Of a stretch of DNA of 64,000 nt, positions 24,712 through 35,180 are shown piece after piece. The stretch covers positions 5,023-69,022 of the forward strand of contig JAEZYZ010000110.1 of assembly GCA_023418705.1 (NCBI GenBank), written 5' to 3'. How positions within the stretch are numbered: position 1 is the stretch's first letter; each line of letters starts with the position of its first letter. The notes below the pieces were generated by a model, which was not told the DNA's origin, did not search any database, and saw only the letters and a list, made by a program, of their open reading frames with translations. The position numbers and the translations under genes were made by a program. The stretch comes from Pseudomonadota bacterium (GTDB taxonomy: Bacteria > Myxococcota_A > Polyangia > Polyangiales > Polyangiaceae).

Positions 24712-26229
24712 TCACGCCGCGCGGGCGACGCTCGACGCATCGACTGGATCGGAACCGAGCGCCTGCTGCCCGGCGGGGATGACCGCGGCGGAGCCGCGAC
24801 CAAACTGCTCCAGGATCACAGCGCTCGCGACGTAGCCGTACCCCACCATGAACAGCAGCGCGAACGGGGTCGCGAACCAGTGGCCCGTCTGCACCGAAGC
24901 CACCACGCTGGCGGCGCTCAGCAGCGTCAGGCCAAGCTCGAGGCGCGGCAGATCGGCCGCTTGCCGGTAGCGACCGGCGGCGGCTCCCCGCTTGGGCGTC
25001 CGCACGAACTCACCCGCCATCGAGCGCAGCCCTTCGACCACCGCGCGCGTGAGGTGCGGTGCCAACCCGGCGCCGAGCGCGATCAGGGCCGGCAGCTTGC
25101 GGAGCGCAGACCAGGCAGAGCGGCCCTGGGCCACCTCCGCCATCGTGTAGAAGCTCGCGAGCGAGCCGGTCGCGCCGACACACAGCGGCAGGTCGATGAG
25201 CAGCATCGTGCGCACGTCCGTCGCCGGCATGAGGATCAGCGCCGGCAGCAAAAGGACGCTGAGCAGCATCATGAGCGGATAGGCAAAGTGCGGCAAAAGG
25301 TGAAAGCATGCCTCGAGCCGCTGCCTGCGCGTGAGCGGCGCCGAGAGCACGCGCCCAAGCAGCTTGCGCGCCGTCTGGACGGTCCCTTTCGCCCAGCGGT
25401 ACTGCTGCGCGCGGAATGCGGACATGCCCTCCGGCAGCTCCGCCGGGGTGATGACGTCGGGCCGATAGACGAACCGCCAGCCCGCCAGCTGAGCGCGGTA
25501 GGAGAGGTCCAAATCCTCGGTCAGCGTGTCGTGCTGCCAGCCGCCGGCAGCGTCGATCGCCGCGCGCCGCCAAACCCCTCCCGTCCCGGAGAAGTTGAAC
25601 ATGCAACCCGCGCCGAAGCGTGCGCGGTTCTCGACCAGGTGATGGCCGTCGAGCATCAGCGCCTGGACGCTGGTGAGCAGGCTGTGCTCGCGGTTCATGT
25701 GGCCCCAGCGGGTCTGCACCATGCCCACCCGCGGATCCTGGAAGTGCCCGACCAGGTCGCGCAGGAAGGTTGGTTGCGGCACGAAGTCGGCGTCGAAGAT
25801 GGCGATGAGCTCGCCCTTGGCGAGCCCGAGCCCGTAGTCGAGCGCGCCAGCCTTGTACCCGTGCCGGTTCGGGCGGCGCACGTACTTGATGTCCACGCCG
25901 TTGGCGCGCAGCGCCGATACCGTGGCCTCGGCGATCGTCCGGGTCTCATCGGTCGAGTCGTCGAGCACCTGGATCTCGAGCTTGTCGCTCGGGTAGTCGA
26001 GCCCGGCGGTCGCCAGCAAGAGCCGCTCGACGACCGTGGCCTCGTTGTAGAGCGGGAGCTGGACGGTCACCATGGGCAGCTGGCCGTCCCCGACGGGCAC
26101 GCTGCGCGCCGCCCGCTCGAGCTGACGCCGGTGCCGCACACAAAGGAGCACAAGGTGGGCTCGGTGCAGACCGTACGCGCAGAGCAGGAGCAGGACCGTG
26201 AAGTACAGCGCAACTAGCGGGATTTCCAT
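24712..26229 (-). CDS. Processive GT2 glycosyltransferase (cellulose/curdlan synthase-like), membrane
   Basis: 505 residues from the ATG at 26229. One N-terminal helix (about 3-30), the GT-A domain, then four or more helices (about 305-505). All catalytic motifs of processive GT2 enzymes are present: VQLPLYNE (56-63), LDDSTDET (89-96), FDADF (145-149), TED (237-239) and QQYRW (275-279). The enzyme should transfer sugars from UDP- or GDP-sugar and extrude a beta-linked polymer or build a glycolipid; the sugar cannot be read. It resembles the CsbB/IcaA-to-mannan-synthase branch (cellulose synthase superfamily) and lacks PilZ. The gene stands alone. Confidence 0.92.
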   Translation of the reverse strand: MEIPLVALYFTVLLLLCAYGLHRAHLVLLCVRHRRQLERAARSVPVGDGQLPMVTVQLPLYNEATVVERLLLATAGLDYPSDKLEIQVLDDSTDETRTIAEATVSALRANGVDIKYVRRPNRHGYKAGALDYGLGLAKGELIAIFDADFVPQPTFLRDLVGHFQDPRVGMVQTRWGHMNREHSLLTSVQALMLDGHHLVENRARFGAGCMFNFSGTGGVWRRAAIDAAGGWQHDTLTEDLDLSYRAQLAGWRFVYRPDVITPAELPEGMSAFRAQQYRWAKGTVQTARKLLGRVLSAPLTRRQRLEACFHLLPHFAYPLMMLLSVLLLPALILMPATDVRTMLLIDLPLCVGATGSLASFYTMAEVAQGRSAWSALRKLPALIALGAGLAPHLTRAVVEGLRSMAGEFVRTPKRGAAAGRYRQAADLPRLELGLTLLSAASVVASVQTGHWFATPFALLFMVGYGYVASAVILEQFGRGSAAVIPAGQQALGSDPVDASSVARAA

Positions 26230-26397
26230 GAGGACTATCGCCGAGTAACACCGCCTCTCCGACCAATTGTCATCGAGATGTAATTTGTTGCACGACCTTG
26301 TCGGACGAGCCTTTTGACCGTCATTTCGCGGCCTTATGCAGGCCTCAGCGGACGAGTCGGCGCCCGGCGGTGGATGCTGTGCGGCCAATAGGCCGCA

Positions 26398-27738
26398 TCA
26401 AGGCTTGTCGCCGCCGAGCAGGAAGTCGCCGCCCAGCCCCAGGACGAACAGGGAGTGGCTGCTTGGGTTCTCGATCTCGCCGTCGAGCCCGAGCGGCGGG
26501 AAGACGTCACCGTCGCCGCAGCCCTGATCGCGCGACAGGTCCGTGAACTGGCCGAAGGTCGCGTGCAAGGAGACCACGAGCTGCAGCCAGTCGGCGACGG
26601 GCCAGACGCCGCCGCCGCCGATCCGCAGCGCCGTGCCGCTGTAGGCTGCGGTCTCGGTGCAGCTGGTGTCCTCGGCAAGGAACTCGCGCTCCGCCTTGAG
26701 CACGAGCCGGTGCAAGAACAAAAAGTCTATCTCGCCGTAGCCTCCGAGTTTGCCGCGCTCGGTGCCGATCATCATGCCGATGCCGGCGTTCTGCAGGGAG
26801 CCGGTCCTCGTGCGGCGCTCGTTGGTCATCCTGGGCGGGAACGCGTCGGTCGGCACTTGGTGCGCGTAACCCTCCGCAAAGAGCACCCCCGTGAAGTACT
26901 TCGCGAAGCGCAGGCCCCCGTGAAGCTCCAGACCGCCGGCGCGTCCGACCTGATCCATGCCGACGGCCTCGGTGAGATCGCCCGCCGGAACCAGCCCCGC
27001 GAGGCGCAGGCCCAGCATGAACCCGATGAAGCTCGGCTCGCTCGGCGGCAAGGAGGCCGCTGGTTGCTCCGTGCCAGCGTCGCTGGTCTTTTTGGGCCCT
27101 TGGGGGGCTTGGGCGTCGGGATCGGCGGCGAGGGCCAACGTCACCGCTTGCGTCTCCCCCGGTTCGAGGGTCACTAGCTGCTCGACGGCGACGTACCCCG
27201 GCGCCGCGACGCGCACTCGGTGCTCACCAGGATTTTCCGGCCGCCGCACGCCGATCACCGCGGCCGGAACGGGTTGCCCATCGATGGTGAGCTCGAGGTC
27301 GGCGACCTCGGCGGGGGTCACCTCGATGCGCAGGGCCGGGATCCGCGGCTCGAGCTCGGCCAGCTCCGCCCTCCCGTCTTCGACCGCCGTACGGAACGCC
27401 TCCGGAGCATCGGCTTCCAGCTGGACTCGCAACAGACGCCGGTAGGTCTCGGAGGCTTCGACCAGCTTGCCCAGCTCTCGCTGCGCGCGGGCGATGTACA
27501 GCAGGTGCACCGGAGCGTCGTACAGGGCCTGAGCGCGCTGCAGCCGGTCGAGCGCCGCGGCGTGATCACCGCCCTGAAACAGCCGGATCCCCTCGGTGGC
27601 CAGCTGGCGCGCGGTGGCTTTGTCCGCCGCGGATTGGGCGAGCGCTACGGGCGCCGCCAACCCCACCACGAGCGCCGAGACGACACCCCACAGGCCCCGG
27701 CGCCAGCCAGGGGCGGACGTGCGAGACCTGCCCATCAC
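26398..27738 (-). CDS. TPR-PEGA-outer-membrane barrel protein
   Basis: 446 residues. Signal peptide 1-35 ending APVALAQ. Then TPR-like helices (ATEGIRLFQGGDHAAALDRL and LYIARAQRELGKLVEASETY), a PEGA-like beta domain (about 135-200, VELTIDGQPVPAAV... pattern with GEHRVRVAAPGY), a Pro/Ser linker, and a C-terminal half of alternating strands (for example GFMLGLRLAGLVPAGDL, GGYGEIDFLFLHRLVLKA, ending FVLGLGGDFLLGGDKP) suggestive of a beta-barrel. Similar proteins are abundant in Polyangiales and often sit next to Ser/Thr kinases. The kinase gene is 46 bp upstream on the same strand, so the two are probably co-transcribed. Confidence 0.85.
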   Translation of the reverse strand: MMGRSRTSAPGWRRGLWGVVSALVVGLAAPVALAQSAADKATARQLATEGIRLFQGGDHAAALDRLQRAQALYDAPVHLLYIARAQRELGKLVEASETYRRLLRVQLEADAPEAFRTAVEDGRAELAELEPRIPALRIEVTPAEVADLELTIDGQPVPAAVIGVRRPENPGEHRVRVAAPGYVAVEQLVTLEPGETQAVTLALAADPDAQAPQGPKKTSDAGTEQPAASLPPSEPSFIGFMLGLRLAGLVPAGDLTEAVGMDQVGRAGGLELHGGLRFAKYFTGVLFAEGYAHQVPTDAFPPRMTNERRTRTGSLQNAGIGMMIGTERGKLGGYGEIDFLFLHRLVLKAEREFLAEDTSCTETAAYSGTALRIGGGGVWPVADWLQLVVSLHATFGQFTDLSRDQGCGDGDVFPPLGLDGEIENPSSHSLFVLGLGGDFLLGGDKP

Positions 27739-27784
27739 TGCCCTGAGTATCAGGTTTGATGAGTTCTTTGAATGCCCGTCCTCG

Positions 27785-29269
27785 TCAATATCCGACGTCG
27801 ATGCCTTGGCGCGCCGGCTTGGGCTCGACCTTCGGCTTCGGTTCCGCAGCGGGCGCGGCCTTCGGCGTGACGGCGGGCGCCGGCGCGGCCTTCGGGGCCG
27901 CGGTCTTCGCGGGGCGCGGGCGCGAAACGAGCTTTTTGGGGGCCGGTGGTGTGCTCGACGCGGCCGGCGCAGGAGGCTCTTTTTTCGGCTCTGGCTCGGC
28001 GGCGGCCGGGGGCTGCTCGACCGGCGGCGGAGCGACGGGCTGCGCCGCGGCGGCTGGCTGCTCCGGCTGCGGCGGCAGCGGCGCTGCCGTCGGATCCGCC
28101 GGGGGCGTCTCCGCGATCTCGTCCGGAGCCGCCACGAAGCGCGCGACCACCACCCCGGCCACCGCCAGCGCCACGATCGACACGAGCGCCAAGAAGAGCG
28201 CCGGGCGGCGCGAGCGCCGGAGCTCCGCCGGCGTTTGGGTGGTCGGCGACACCGTTCCGGCCGACAAGCTCTCGGCGCGGACCGCTCCCGCGCTGAGCGG
28301 CGGCGTCACCGACGGCGCGGTCACCCCCGGGTTCTGGGCCATCACCATCATGGGAGGCGCAGGCAAGCCATCGATCGAGGATTGACGCGAGCGCGTCGGC
28401 ACCCCGCAGAGGGCGCAGAGCTGCTCGGCCATGTCCAGCGCGCTGGCGAACCGACCCGCCGGCTCCCGCTCGAGGGCCTTCGAGAACCAGGCATCGAAGC
28501 CCTGCGGCACCGGAGCCTGCTGCGACGGCACCGGCAGCGGGGCGGTGCAGATCTTCACCAGCAGGTCCCCGACCGATTCCCCGTCGAACGGCAGCGCTCC
28601 AACCAGGCAGCGGTAGGCGATGACGCCGACGGACCAAATGTCGGAGCGGTGATCGACGGACCGCAAGCCGCGCGCTTGCTCGGGGCTCATGTAATAGGGC
28701 GTCCCCAGCACCGAGCCGGTGCGCGTCGACGAAGAGACGCCCAGATTGCCGTCGGTGAACTTGGCGATGCCGAAGTCGACGACCTTCACGACGTCGGCGC
28801 CGTCGTCGTCGTCACGAACCAGAAAAATGTTCTCGGGCTTGAGGTCGCGGTGAACGATGCCCGCCTCGTGCGCCTTGGCGAGCGCGCGGCCGAGCTGCAG
28901 GACGATGCGCGCCGTCTCCGCGGGCGGCAGCCGCCCCATGCGATCGAGCCGCGCGTCCAGCGGCTCTCCCGCCAAAAATTCCATCACGATGTACGGGCGC
29001 CCGTCGGCCATCATGCCGTGATCGAACACCTGCACCACGTGTTTGCTGCGGAGCTTGGCGGCGGCGTGCGCTTCGTTCTCGAAGCGGCTCCGCGCCTCCC
29101 GGCTCTCGACGTACTCGGCCTCGATGAACTTGACGGCGACCCGGGTCCCGAGCGTCGTGTGCACCCCTTCCCAGACCGAGCCCATGCCGCCGCGCCCGAG
29201 CAGCCGGGTCAGTCGGTACTTGTCAGCAACCAATTCCTGAGAAAGTGCGGGATCGTCCCCACTCGACAT
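27785..29269 (-). CDS. Ser/Thr protein kinase (Hanks type) with C-terminal membrane helix and Pro/Ala/Lys tail
   Basis: 494 residues from the ATG at 29269. Kinase domain about 18-290: G-loop GRGGMGSV (25-32), Lys47 in VAVKFIE, catalytic HRDLKPEN (140-147, Asp142), DFG (165-167), and SPEQARG in the activation end. All catalytic residues are intact. A membrane helix at 356-378 is followed by an extracytoplasmic or periplasmic tail of about 115 residues, dominated by Pro, Ala and Lys (for example PAPAVTPKAAPA). The architecture is typical of myxobacterial Pkn proteins. Substrates could be FHA proteins such as the one at 15.8 kb, but that is inference. It is divergent from polA. Confidence 0.95.
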   Translation of the reverse strand: MSSGDDPALSQELVADKYRLTRLLGRGGMGSVWEGVHTTLGTRVAVKFIEAEYVESREARSRFENEAHAAAKLRSKHVVQVFDHGMMADGRPYIVMEFLAGEPLDARLDRMGRLPPAETARIVLQLGRALAKAHEAGIVHRDLKPENIFLVRDDDDGADVVKVVDFGIAKFTDGNLGVSSSTRTGSVLGTPYYMSPEQARGLRSVDHRSDIWSVGVIAYRCLVGALPFDGESVGDLLVKICTAPLPVPSQQAPVPQGFDAWFSKALEREPAGRFASALDMAEQLCALCGVPTRSRQSSIDGLPAPPMMVMAQNPGVTAPSVTPPLSAGAVRAESLSAGTVSPTTQTPAELRRSRRPALFLALVSIVALAVAGVVVARFVAAPDEIAETPPADPTAAPLPPQPEQPAAAAQPVAPPPVEQPPAAAEPEPKKEPPAPAASSTPPAPKKLVSRPRPAKTAAPKAAPAPAVTPKAAPAAEPKPKVEPKPARQGIDVGY

Positions 29270-29465
29270 GGTTCGAACCAAGGGTACAGTTTCAGCCCCT
29301 GCCGCGCCAGCAAATCGGCCGGTGCCCCGGAGCCGCGACGCTGCCGGCTGCCGTTTCTCGGGCATGATCTGCTAGAGATCCGCGGGGTCGGGGTGCGCCG
29401 GTCGGCGACGAGCACGCCGCCGTCGGTCCCGTGCCGCCATTTCGACACCCGAGAGACGCCAAACC

Positions 29466-32198
29466 ATGGCTACCGAGCTTTTCGCACCGGCTTCCCCCGA
29501 CGTGCTCTACCTCATCGACCTGAGCAGCTTCGTGCTCAGGGCCTACCACGCCCTGCAGCCGCTCTCGAGCCCGTCGGGTGAACCGACGCACGCGGTGTAC
29601 GTGACCGTCACCATGCTCGAGCGGCTGGTGCGACAACAGCGCCCGGCGATGCTGGCCGTCGCCATGGACTCGGGCCGCAAGACCTTTCGTCAGGACATCT
29701 ACCCCGAGTACAAGGCGCACCGCCCGCCAGCGCCCGACGATCTCAAGCAGCAAATGCAGCGCGTGCAGCAGATCGTCGAGGCGTTCGGGATCCCGATCCT
29801 CAAACAGGACGGCGTCGAGGCCGACGATTTGATCGCCTGCGCGGTCGCCCGCGCTGCCGATCACGGCGTCCAGGTAGTGATCGTGGCTGCCGACAAGGAT
29901 CTGATGCAGCTCGTGGGCCCGTCGGTGGTGATGTGGGACACCATGCGGGATCGTGTCTTCGGCGTCCCCGAGGTGAAGGAGCGCTTCGGGGTGGAGGTGG
30001 CCCAGGTGCGCGATTTGCTCGCGTTGATGGGCGACACCTCGGACAACGTGCCCGGCGTCCCCTCGGTGGGCCCCAAGACCGCGCGCGATCTCTTGCTGCA
30101 GTTCGGCACGCTCGAGGGCATCTACGACAACCTCCAGACGCTCACCAAGAAGAAGCTCAAGGAGACGCTGGCCGCCCATCGCGATCAGGCGTTTCTGAGC
30201 CAGCAGCTGGTCACGCTGAAAGAGGACTGCCCCATCGAGTTCGACCTGACGGCGCTGCGCTACGGCGGGCGCAACGTCCGGGAGCTCCGGCGCATCTACG
30301 GAGAGCTCGGCTTCCAGCGGCAGCTGATGGCGTTGGAGGCCGAGGCGGAGTGCCAGGACGCCCCCGAAGCGACCGCGACGGCGGCGCCCGTCGAAGCCAT
30401 CGCCGCCCCGACGCTGCACACCGCCACCACCGCCGAGGCCCTCCAGGAGCTGGCCGAGCGCATTCGAAGCCAGGGCCGGGTGAGCTTGTTCGTCGCGACG
30501 GCGGCGGGGGGACCGCCTGGCGGGGAGCTCATCGGGCTGGCGCTCTCTGCCCAGGCCGGCACCGCCGCCTACGTCCCCCTGGCACACCGCTACGTCGGGG
30601 CGCCCGCTCAACCCGGCGCGCTGGTTCGCGAAATCCTCGGCCCGCTGCTGGCCGATCCCGAGATCGAGAAGGGCGCGGACGATCTGAAGCGGGTCGAGGT
30701 CGCGCTCGCTGGCCAGGGCATGGCCTTCGCGGGTGGGAGCTTCGATGCAAAGCTGATCAGCTACCTCATCGATCCGGATGCCGCCCACGACCTCGGCACG
30801 CTGGCGAAGCGTGAGCTCGGCCTCGTCCCTCCGACCTTCGACGAGGTGACGCGCAAGGCGCGGGGGTCTCAGCTTTCGTTCGAACAGGTCACGGTCGAGG
30901 AGGCGACGCGCTACGCGGCGAGCTTGGCCGACGCCAGCGCGCGGCTCTGGGACCGCCTGCTCGGCAAGCTCGGCGACGACGCCGGCCTCGCCAGGCTCTA
31001 CGAGACGCTCGAGCTGCCGCTCACGTCGGTGCTCGCCCAGATGGAGCGGGACGGGGTGCTGGTCGACACCGCACGCCTCGCCGAGATCGGGCGCCGCTGT
31101 GAGAAGGACCTGCACCGGCTCGAGCAAGAGGCGCACCGCATCGCCGGCAAGCCCTTCAACGTGCACTCGCCCCGGCAGCTCGAGACGCTCCTGTTCGACG
31201 ACTGCGGGCTCAAGCCGCTGAAGCGCACCAAGACATCGCGCTCGACCGACGCCGAGACGCTCGAGGCGCTGGCCGATCAGCACGAGCTCCCGCGGGTGAT
31301 CTTGGAGATCCGGCAGCTCGCCAAGCTCAAGGGCACCTATCTGGACGCGCTGCCGCTGCTCGTCAACTCGACGACCGGGCGCATCCACACGCGCTGGGAG
31401 CAGGCCGTGGCCGCTACCGGCCGGCTGTCATCCACCGAACCGAACCTGCAGAACATCCCGATCCGCACCGAGCTCGGTCGCTCGATTCGAACCGCCTTCG
31501 TCGCCCCACCCGGCCATCATTTGGTCAGCGCCGACTACTCGCAGATCGAGCTCAGAGTGCTGGCACACCTCTCTCGGGATCCGGTGCTGCTCGAGGCCTT
31601 TCGCAGCGGGCAGGACATCCACACGCGCACGGCCATGGAGATCTTCGACGTGCCCGAGAGCGGGGTGACCCGCGAGATGCGCACGCGCGCCAAGGCCGTC
31701 AATTTCGGCGTGATCTACGGCCAAGGCGACAGTGGTCTGGCCAAGGTCCTCGGCATCCCGCGCGCGGAGGCCGCCAATTTCATCGCCACCTACTTCCGCC
31801 GCTACAACGGCGTGCGCGAGTTCATGAACGGCACGCTGGACACCGCCCGAACCAGCGAGAGCGTCAAGAGCCTGCTCGGCCGCCGCCGGCCGGTCCCCGA
31901 CATCAAACACGGCAACCGAGCGCGCCGGTTGGCCGCCGAGCGGATCGCCATGAACATGCCGATTCAAGGCACCGCGGCCGACCTGCTCAAGCTGTCGATG
32001 CTGGCGCTCGCCAAACCAAAGACGCCCGGCGCGCGCATGGTGCTGACGGTCCACGACGAGCTGGTGTTCGAGGTCCCCGACGGGGAAGTCGAGCGCGCCA
32101 AGCTCGAGATCCGCGAGGTGATGCAGAACGTCACCCAGCTGGACGTGCCGTTGGTGGTCGAGGTCGGCGCTGGTAGAAACTGGAACGAGGCGCACTGA
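29466..32198 (+). CDS. polA: DNA polymerase I, proofreading domain degenerate
   Basis: 910 residues. N-terminal 5'-3' exonuclease (about 10-290) with intact acidic residues: [13 protein letters not shown] (115-127), [10 protein letters not shown], and [18 protein letters not shown]. Polymerase domain with motif A DYSQIEL (Asp690), motif [15 protein letters not shown] and motif [10 protein letters not shown] (Asp864), all intact. The middle domain (about 320-500) aligns to the 3'-5' exonuclease fold but has lost the three motifs: ExoI reads SLFVATAAG instead of F-D-T-E-T, ExoII has LKRVE instead of L-K-Y-D, ExoIII has YAASLAD instead of Y-A-A-E-D. So it should fill gaps and remove primers but not proofread, as in Taq and Bacillus enzymes. 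Divergent from the kinase gene, 196 bp between starts. Confidence 0.97.
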   Translation: MATELFAPASPDVLYLIDLSSFVLRAYHALQPLSSPSGEPTHAVYVTVTMLERLVRQQRPAMLAVAMDSGRKTFRQDIYPEYKAHRPPAPDDLKQQMQRVQQIVEAFGIPILKQDGVEADDLIACAVARAADHGVQVVIVAADKDLMQLVGPSVVMWDTMRDRVFGVPEVKERFGVEVAQVRDLLALMGDTSDNVPGVPSVGPKTARDLLLQFGTLEGIYDNLQTLTKKKLKETLAAHRDQAFLSQQLVTLKEDCPIEFDLTALRYGGRNVRELRRIYGELGFQRQLMALEAEAECQDAPEATATAAPVEAIAAPTLHTATTAEALQELAERIRSQGRVSLFVATAAGGPPGGELIGLALSAQAGTAAYVPLAHRYVGAPAQPGALVREILGPLLADPEIEKGADDLKRVEVALAGQGMAFAGGSFDAKLISYLIDPDAAHDLGTLAKRELGLVPPTFDEVTRKARGSQLSFEQVTVEEATRYAASLADASARLWDRLLGKLGDDAGLARLYETLELPLTSVLAQMERDGVLVDTARLAEIGRRCEKDLHRLEQEAHRIAGKPFNVHSPRQLETLLFDDCGLKPLKRTKTSRSTDAETLEALADQHELPRVILEIRQLAKLKGTYLDALPLLVNSTTGRIHTRWEQAVAATGRLSSTEPNLQNIPIRTELGRSIRTAFVAPPGHHLVSADYSQIELRVLAHLSRDPVLLEAFRSGQDIHTRTAMEIFDVPESGVTREMRTRAKAVNFGVIYGQGDSGLAKVLGIPRAEAANFIATYFRRYNGVREFMNGTLDTARTSESVKSLLGRRRPVPDIKHGNRARRLAAERIAMNMPIQGTAADLLKLSMLALAKPKTPGARMVLTVHDELVFEVPDGEVERAKLEIREVMQNVTQLDVPLVVEVGAGRNWNEAH

Positions 32199-32212
32199 TC
32201 GCCCGGAGATCC

Positions 32213-33523
32213 ATGAACGCCGCTCGGCAAAAGAAGACACCGGTCGCGGTGCTGGGCGCAGGCCTGACGGGCATGAGCGCGGCCCTCGCGCTCGGCGAGG
32301 CGCAGGTTCCCCACCGCATTTTCGAGCGGCTCGAGCGGCCTGGGGGGCACGCGATCACGCTCGAGGACTCCGGCTACCGCTTCGATCGTACCGGCCATTT
32401 GCTGCACCTGCGCGACCCCGACGTGCGACGGCGGGTGCTCGCTTGGATCGGCCGGGATTACCTCGAGATCGAGCGCAAGAGCGCGATCTTTTCTCACGGG
32501 GTCTACACCCGCTACCCGTTCCAGGCCAACACCTTCGGGCTCCCCCCCGAGGTGGCGTACGAGTGTGTGCTCGGCTTCGTGCAGGCGCATTTTCGCGATC
32601 CCAAGCCCGTCCCCAGAAACTTCGAAGAGTTTTGCCTCGCCCACTTCGGGCCCGGGATCAGCAAACACTTCATGATCCCGTACAACAGCCGGCTCTGGGG
32701 GGTGCCCCCGAGCGAGATCACCAGCGACTGGTGCCAGCGCTTCGTGCCGCTGCCGAAGCTCGAGGACGTGCTCGCCGGAGCGGTCGGGCACGCGGGGCGC
32801 GCGCTCGGCTACAACACCCATTTCGTCTACCCTCGGCTCGGCATCGGCGAGCTGCCACGGGCCATGCAGCGGCAGCTGCCGCACCTGGAGCTGTCCCGCG
32901 CCCCGCTCAGCATCGATCACGAGCGCCACCAGATCGTGTTCGAAGACGAAACGGTAGAGTACGACGTGCTCGTCAACACGGCGCCGCTGCCCGTGCTGCT
33001 CCGCCTGCTCCAGCGGCCGCCGGCCGAGATCGCGGAGGCCGCGTCGAAGCTCCGCTGCACCCACCTCTACTACCTGGACGTCGCGCTGAACCGTCCCGCC
33101 GGCAAGGACCTGCACTGGGTCTACGTCCCCGAGGCGAAGTACCCCTTTTACCGGGTGGGTTGCTACTCGAATTTCTCGCCGGCCATGGCGCCCGCCGGGC
33201 GCTCGAACCTGTACGTCGAGCTCGCCGACAGGGCGGCGCCGAAGCTCGAGGCGCTCTTGCCCCGGGTGGCCGCCGGGCTCGTCGACCTCGGGTTCATCGC
33301 GAGCCCGAGCGAGGTCGAGTTCGCGCGCGTTCGGCGGATCGACCACGCCTACGTCATCTTCGACCACCACTACTACCCGGCGCTCGCGACCATCACCCCG
33401 TTCCTGCAAGCCGCGCGGATCGTGACCGCCGGTCGCTACGGCGGCTGGAACTATTCTTCGATGGAGGACGCGCTGCTCTTCGGACAGCAGGCCGCCGCCC
33501 GCGCCAGCGAGCTGTTGAGATGA
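32213..33523 (+). CDS. FAD-dependent oxidoreductase / UDP-galactopyranose-mutase-like protein
   Basis: 436 residues. N-terminal dinucleotide motif [17 protein letters not shown] (11-27), then [20 protein letters not shown] and DRTGHLLHL, the FAD-binding segments shared by amine oxidases, protoporphyrinogen oxidase and UDP-galactopyranose mutases. The C-terminal end has [20 protein letters not shown], the usual FAD-binding helix. Homologues sit in O-antigen or glycan clusters. The gene starts 14 bp after polA and overlaps the glycosyltransferase gene by 4 bp (ATGA), so it probably supplies or modifies a sugar or lipid for it. The exact reaction is unknown. Confidence 0.85.
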   Translation: MNAARQKKTPVAVLGAGLTGMSAALALGEAQVPHRIFERLERPGGHAITLEDSGYRFDRTGHLLHLRDPDVRRRVLAWIGRDYLEIERKSAIFSHGVYTRYPFQANTFGLPPEVAYECVLGFVQAHFRDPKPVPRNFEEFCLAHFGPGISKHFMIPYNSRLWGVPPSEITSDWCQRFVPLPKLEDVLAGAVGHAGRALGYNTHFVYPRLGIGELPRAMQRQLPHLELSRAPLSIDHERHQIVFEDETVEYDVLVNTAPLPVLLRLLQRPPAEIAEAASKLRCTHLYYLDVALNRPAGKDLHWVYVPEAKYPFYRVGCYSNFSPAMAPAGRSNLYVELADRAAPKLEALLPRVAAGLVDLGFIASPSEVEFARVRRIDHAYVIFDHHYYPALATITPFLQAARIVTAGRYGGWNYSSMEDALLFGQQAAARASELLR

Positions 33524-34239
33524 ACGACGTCGTGTCCCCGCACATCTCCATCGTCATCCCCGTCTACAACGAGCAGGCGATCCTGCACGCCGCCGTGGTG
33601 GACCTGCGCGAGCGCCTGAAGCCGCTCGCCTGGTCGTACGAGATCCTCTTGGCAGAGAACGGATCCCGCGACGACACCGTGCCCATCGCCGAGATGCTCG
33701 CGAGCAAGTACCCCGAAGTGCGGCTGCTCAGCACCGGGGCCCCCAACTACGGCAAGGCGCTCCGGGCCGGCATCCTGGCGGCTCGGGGGGAGCTTGTGAT
33801 CTGCGACGAAATCGATCTCTGCAACACCGATTTCCACCAGCGGGCGGTCGAGATCCTCGAGGCCGACCAGGCCGACTTGGTGATCGGCTCGAAGCTCATC
33901 GGGGGAGCGGAGGATGAACGCCCCTTCGTCCGCCACGCCGCCAGCATCGTCTACAGCGGCCTCTTGCGGGTGCTCCTCGGCTTTCCGGGGACCGACACGC
34001 ACGGGCTCAAGGCCTTTCGTCGTTCGCGCGTGGAGCCGACGGTGCGGCAATGCCTCGTGGACAAGGACGTGTTCGCGAGCGAGCTGGTGATCCGCGCCTA
34101 CCGCGACCAGCTTCGGGTGACCGAGATTCCGATCCGGGTGATCGAGAAGCGACCGCCCTCGATCAACCTGTTCAAACGCGTCCCGAACGTCATGAAGAAC
34201 CTCGCACGGCTGACCTGGGCCGTGCGGGTCAAGGGTTGA
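33520..34239 (+). CDS. GT2 glycosyltransferase, dolichol-phosphate-mannose-synthase-like
   Basis: 239 residues. GT-A fold with [11 protein letters not shown] (9-19), [12 protein letters not shown] (40-51) and a metal-binding DEIDLCN in place of the D-x-D loop, ending with [14 protein letters not shown]. It has no membrane helices. Such enzymes move one sugar to a polyprenyl phosphate or protein. Start ATG overlaps the flavoprotein stop (ATGA), indicating coupled synthesis and a joint pathway. The next gene (binding protein) follows at once. Confidence 0.88.
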   Translation: MNDVVSPHISIVIPVYNEQAILHAAVVDLRERLKPLAWSYEILLAENGSRDDTVPIAEMLASKYPEVRLLSTGAPNYGKALRAGILAARGELVICDEIDLCNTDFHQRAVEILEADQADLVIGSKLIGGAEDERPFVRHAASIVYSGLLRVLLGFPGTDTHGLKAFRRSRVEPTVRQCLVDKDVFASELVIRAYRDQLRVTEIPIRVIEKRPPSINLFKRVPNVMKNLARLTWAVRVKG

Positions 34240-34244
34240 CGAGC

Positions 34245-35165
34245 GTGCACGACGCAGTCGCCGCCGACGTCGATCGAGGGCACTTCCGCCACGGGCTCTT
34301 CGCGGCCGTGCTGCTCGCCGTCTTGTGCTCGGCGCTCGCCTGGGGCCTGCACCGCCTGGTGCCGACAGCGACCCAGGCCCCGCTCTCGAGCCCGCCCGTC
34401 CGCATCGTGTCGTTGTCGCCGGGCATCACCGAAACCCTGTTCGCCATCGGGGCCGGGGACCGCGTGGTCGCGGTCAGCGATTATTGCGCCTACCCGCCGC
34501 CGGTTCGCGAGCTGCCGCGCGCGGGCACCGCGATCACACCGCAGTATGAACGGATCGCCCGCTTGAACCCCGACCTGATCGTGACGCAGACGACCCAGCG
34601 TTCGGCTGCGCCGGAGCTCGACGGCCTCGGCCCGACGGAGCGGCTGCCCTGGCTCGAGCTCGACGAGATCGCCAAGAGCACCCTCCGCCTCGGCGAGCTC
34701 ACGGGACGCCAGGCTCAAGCTGCCGCTCTGGCCGATCGCCTGCTCACGTCGTTGTCCAAGCCGCCCCCCCCAGCTGCGCCGCGCGTGCTGCTCGTGCTCG
34801 GCTACGCCGGGACACGCCTCTCGGAGGTCTGGTTCGTCCGCGACAACTCCTTGCACGGCGCCGCCTTGAGGGCGGCGCGCGCCCGCAACGCGGTGCCCGA
34901 GGCGGTCGCTGGGCTGCCGCGCATGAGCCTGGAGCGCGTGCTCGAAATCGATCCGGACCAGATCATCGTGCTCAGCTCCAAGCCCCTGGACGCCAGCGCG
35001 ACCCGGCAAGTCTTGGAGGCCTGGCGGGGCCTGCCGAGCCTGGCGGCCGTCGAGCACGGGCGGATCGGCGTGATCGACGCCGAGGGCGCGCTGGCCAACG
35101 GACCGCGGATCCTGGATTTCGTCGAACGGCTCCGAGCCCTGATCGGCGAGCTCGCGACGCGCTGA
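34245..35165 (+). CDS. Membrane-anchored helical-backbone substrate-binding protein (BtuF/Fe-siderophore type)
   Basis: 306 residues from the GTG at 34245 (an in-frame TTG at 34236 overlapping the previous stop is an alternative). N-terminal helix GLFAAVLLAVLCSALAWGLH (18-37) anchors it. The lobe signature RIVSLSPGITETLFAIGAGD and VVAVSDYCAYPP, then ARLNPDLIVTQTTQ and ALANGPRILDFVERLRALIG match the PF01497 metal/cobalamin receptor family. It would deliver a cobalamin- or siderophore-like ligand to an ABC permease, which is not in the window. The membrane anchor replaces the more usual cleaved signal. Position after the flavoprotein-GT2 pair suggests only co-transcription. Confidence 0.85.
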   Translation: MHDAVAADVDRGHFRHGLFAAVLLAVLCSALAWGLHRLVPTATQAPLSSPPVRIVSLSPGITETLFAIGAGDRVVAVSDYCAYPPPVRELPRAGTAITPQYERIARLNPDLIVTQTTQRSAAPELDGLGPTERLPWLELDEIAKSTLRLGELTGRQAQAAALADRLLTSLSKPPPPAAPRVLLVLGYAGTRLSEVWFVRDNSLHGAALRAARARNAVPEAVAGLPRMSLERVLEIDPDQIIVLSSKPLDASATRQVLEAWRGLPSLAAVEHGRIGVIDAEGALANGPRILDFVERLRALIGELATR

Positions 35166-35180
35166 CGCGCGCCGCGGGCG

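Noticed and set aside
29262..29284. GGTTCGAACC resembling a tRNA T-arm
   Set aside because: Loop is six bases and no acceptor, D or anticodon arms are present; it lies at the start of the kinase gene.
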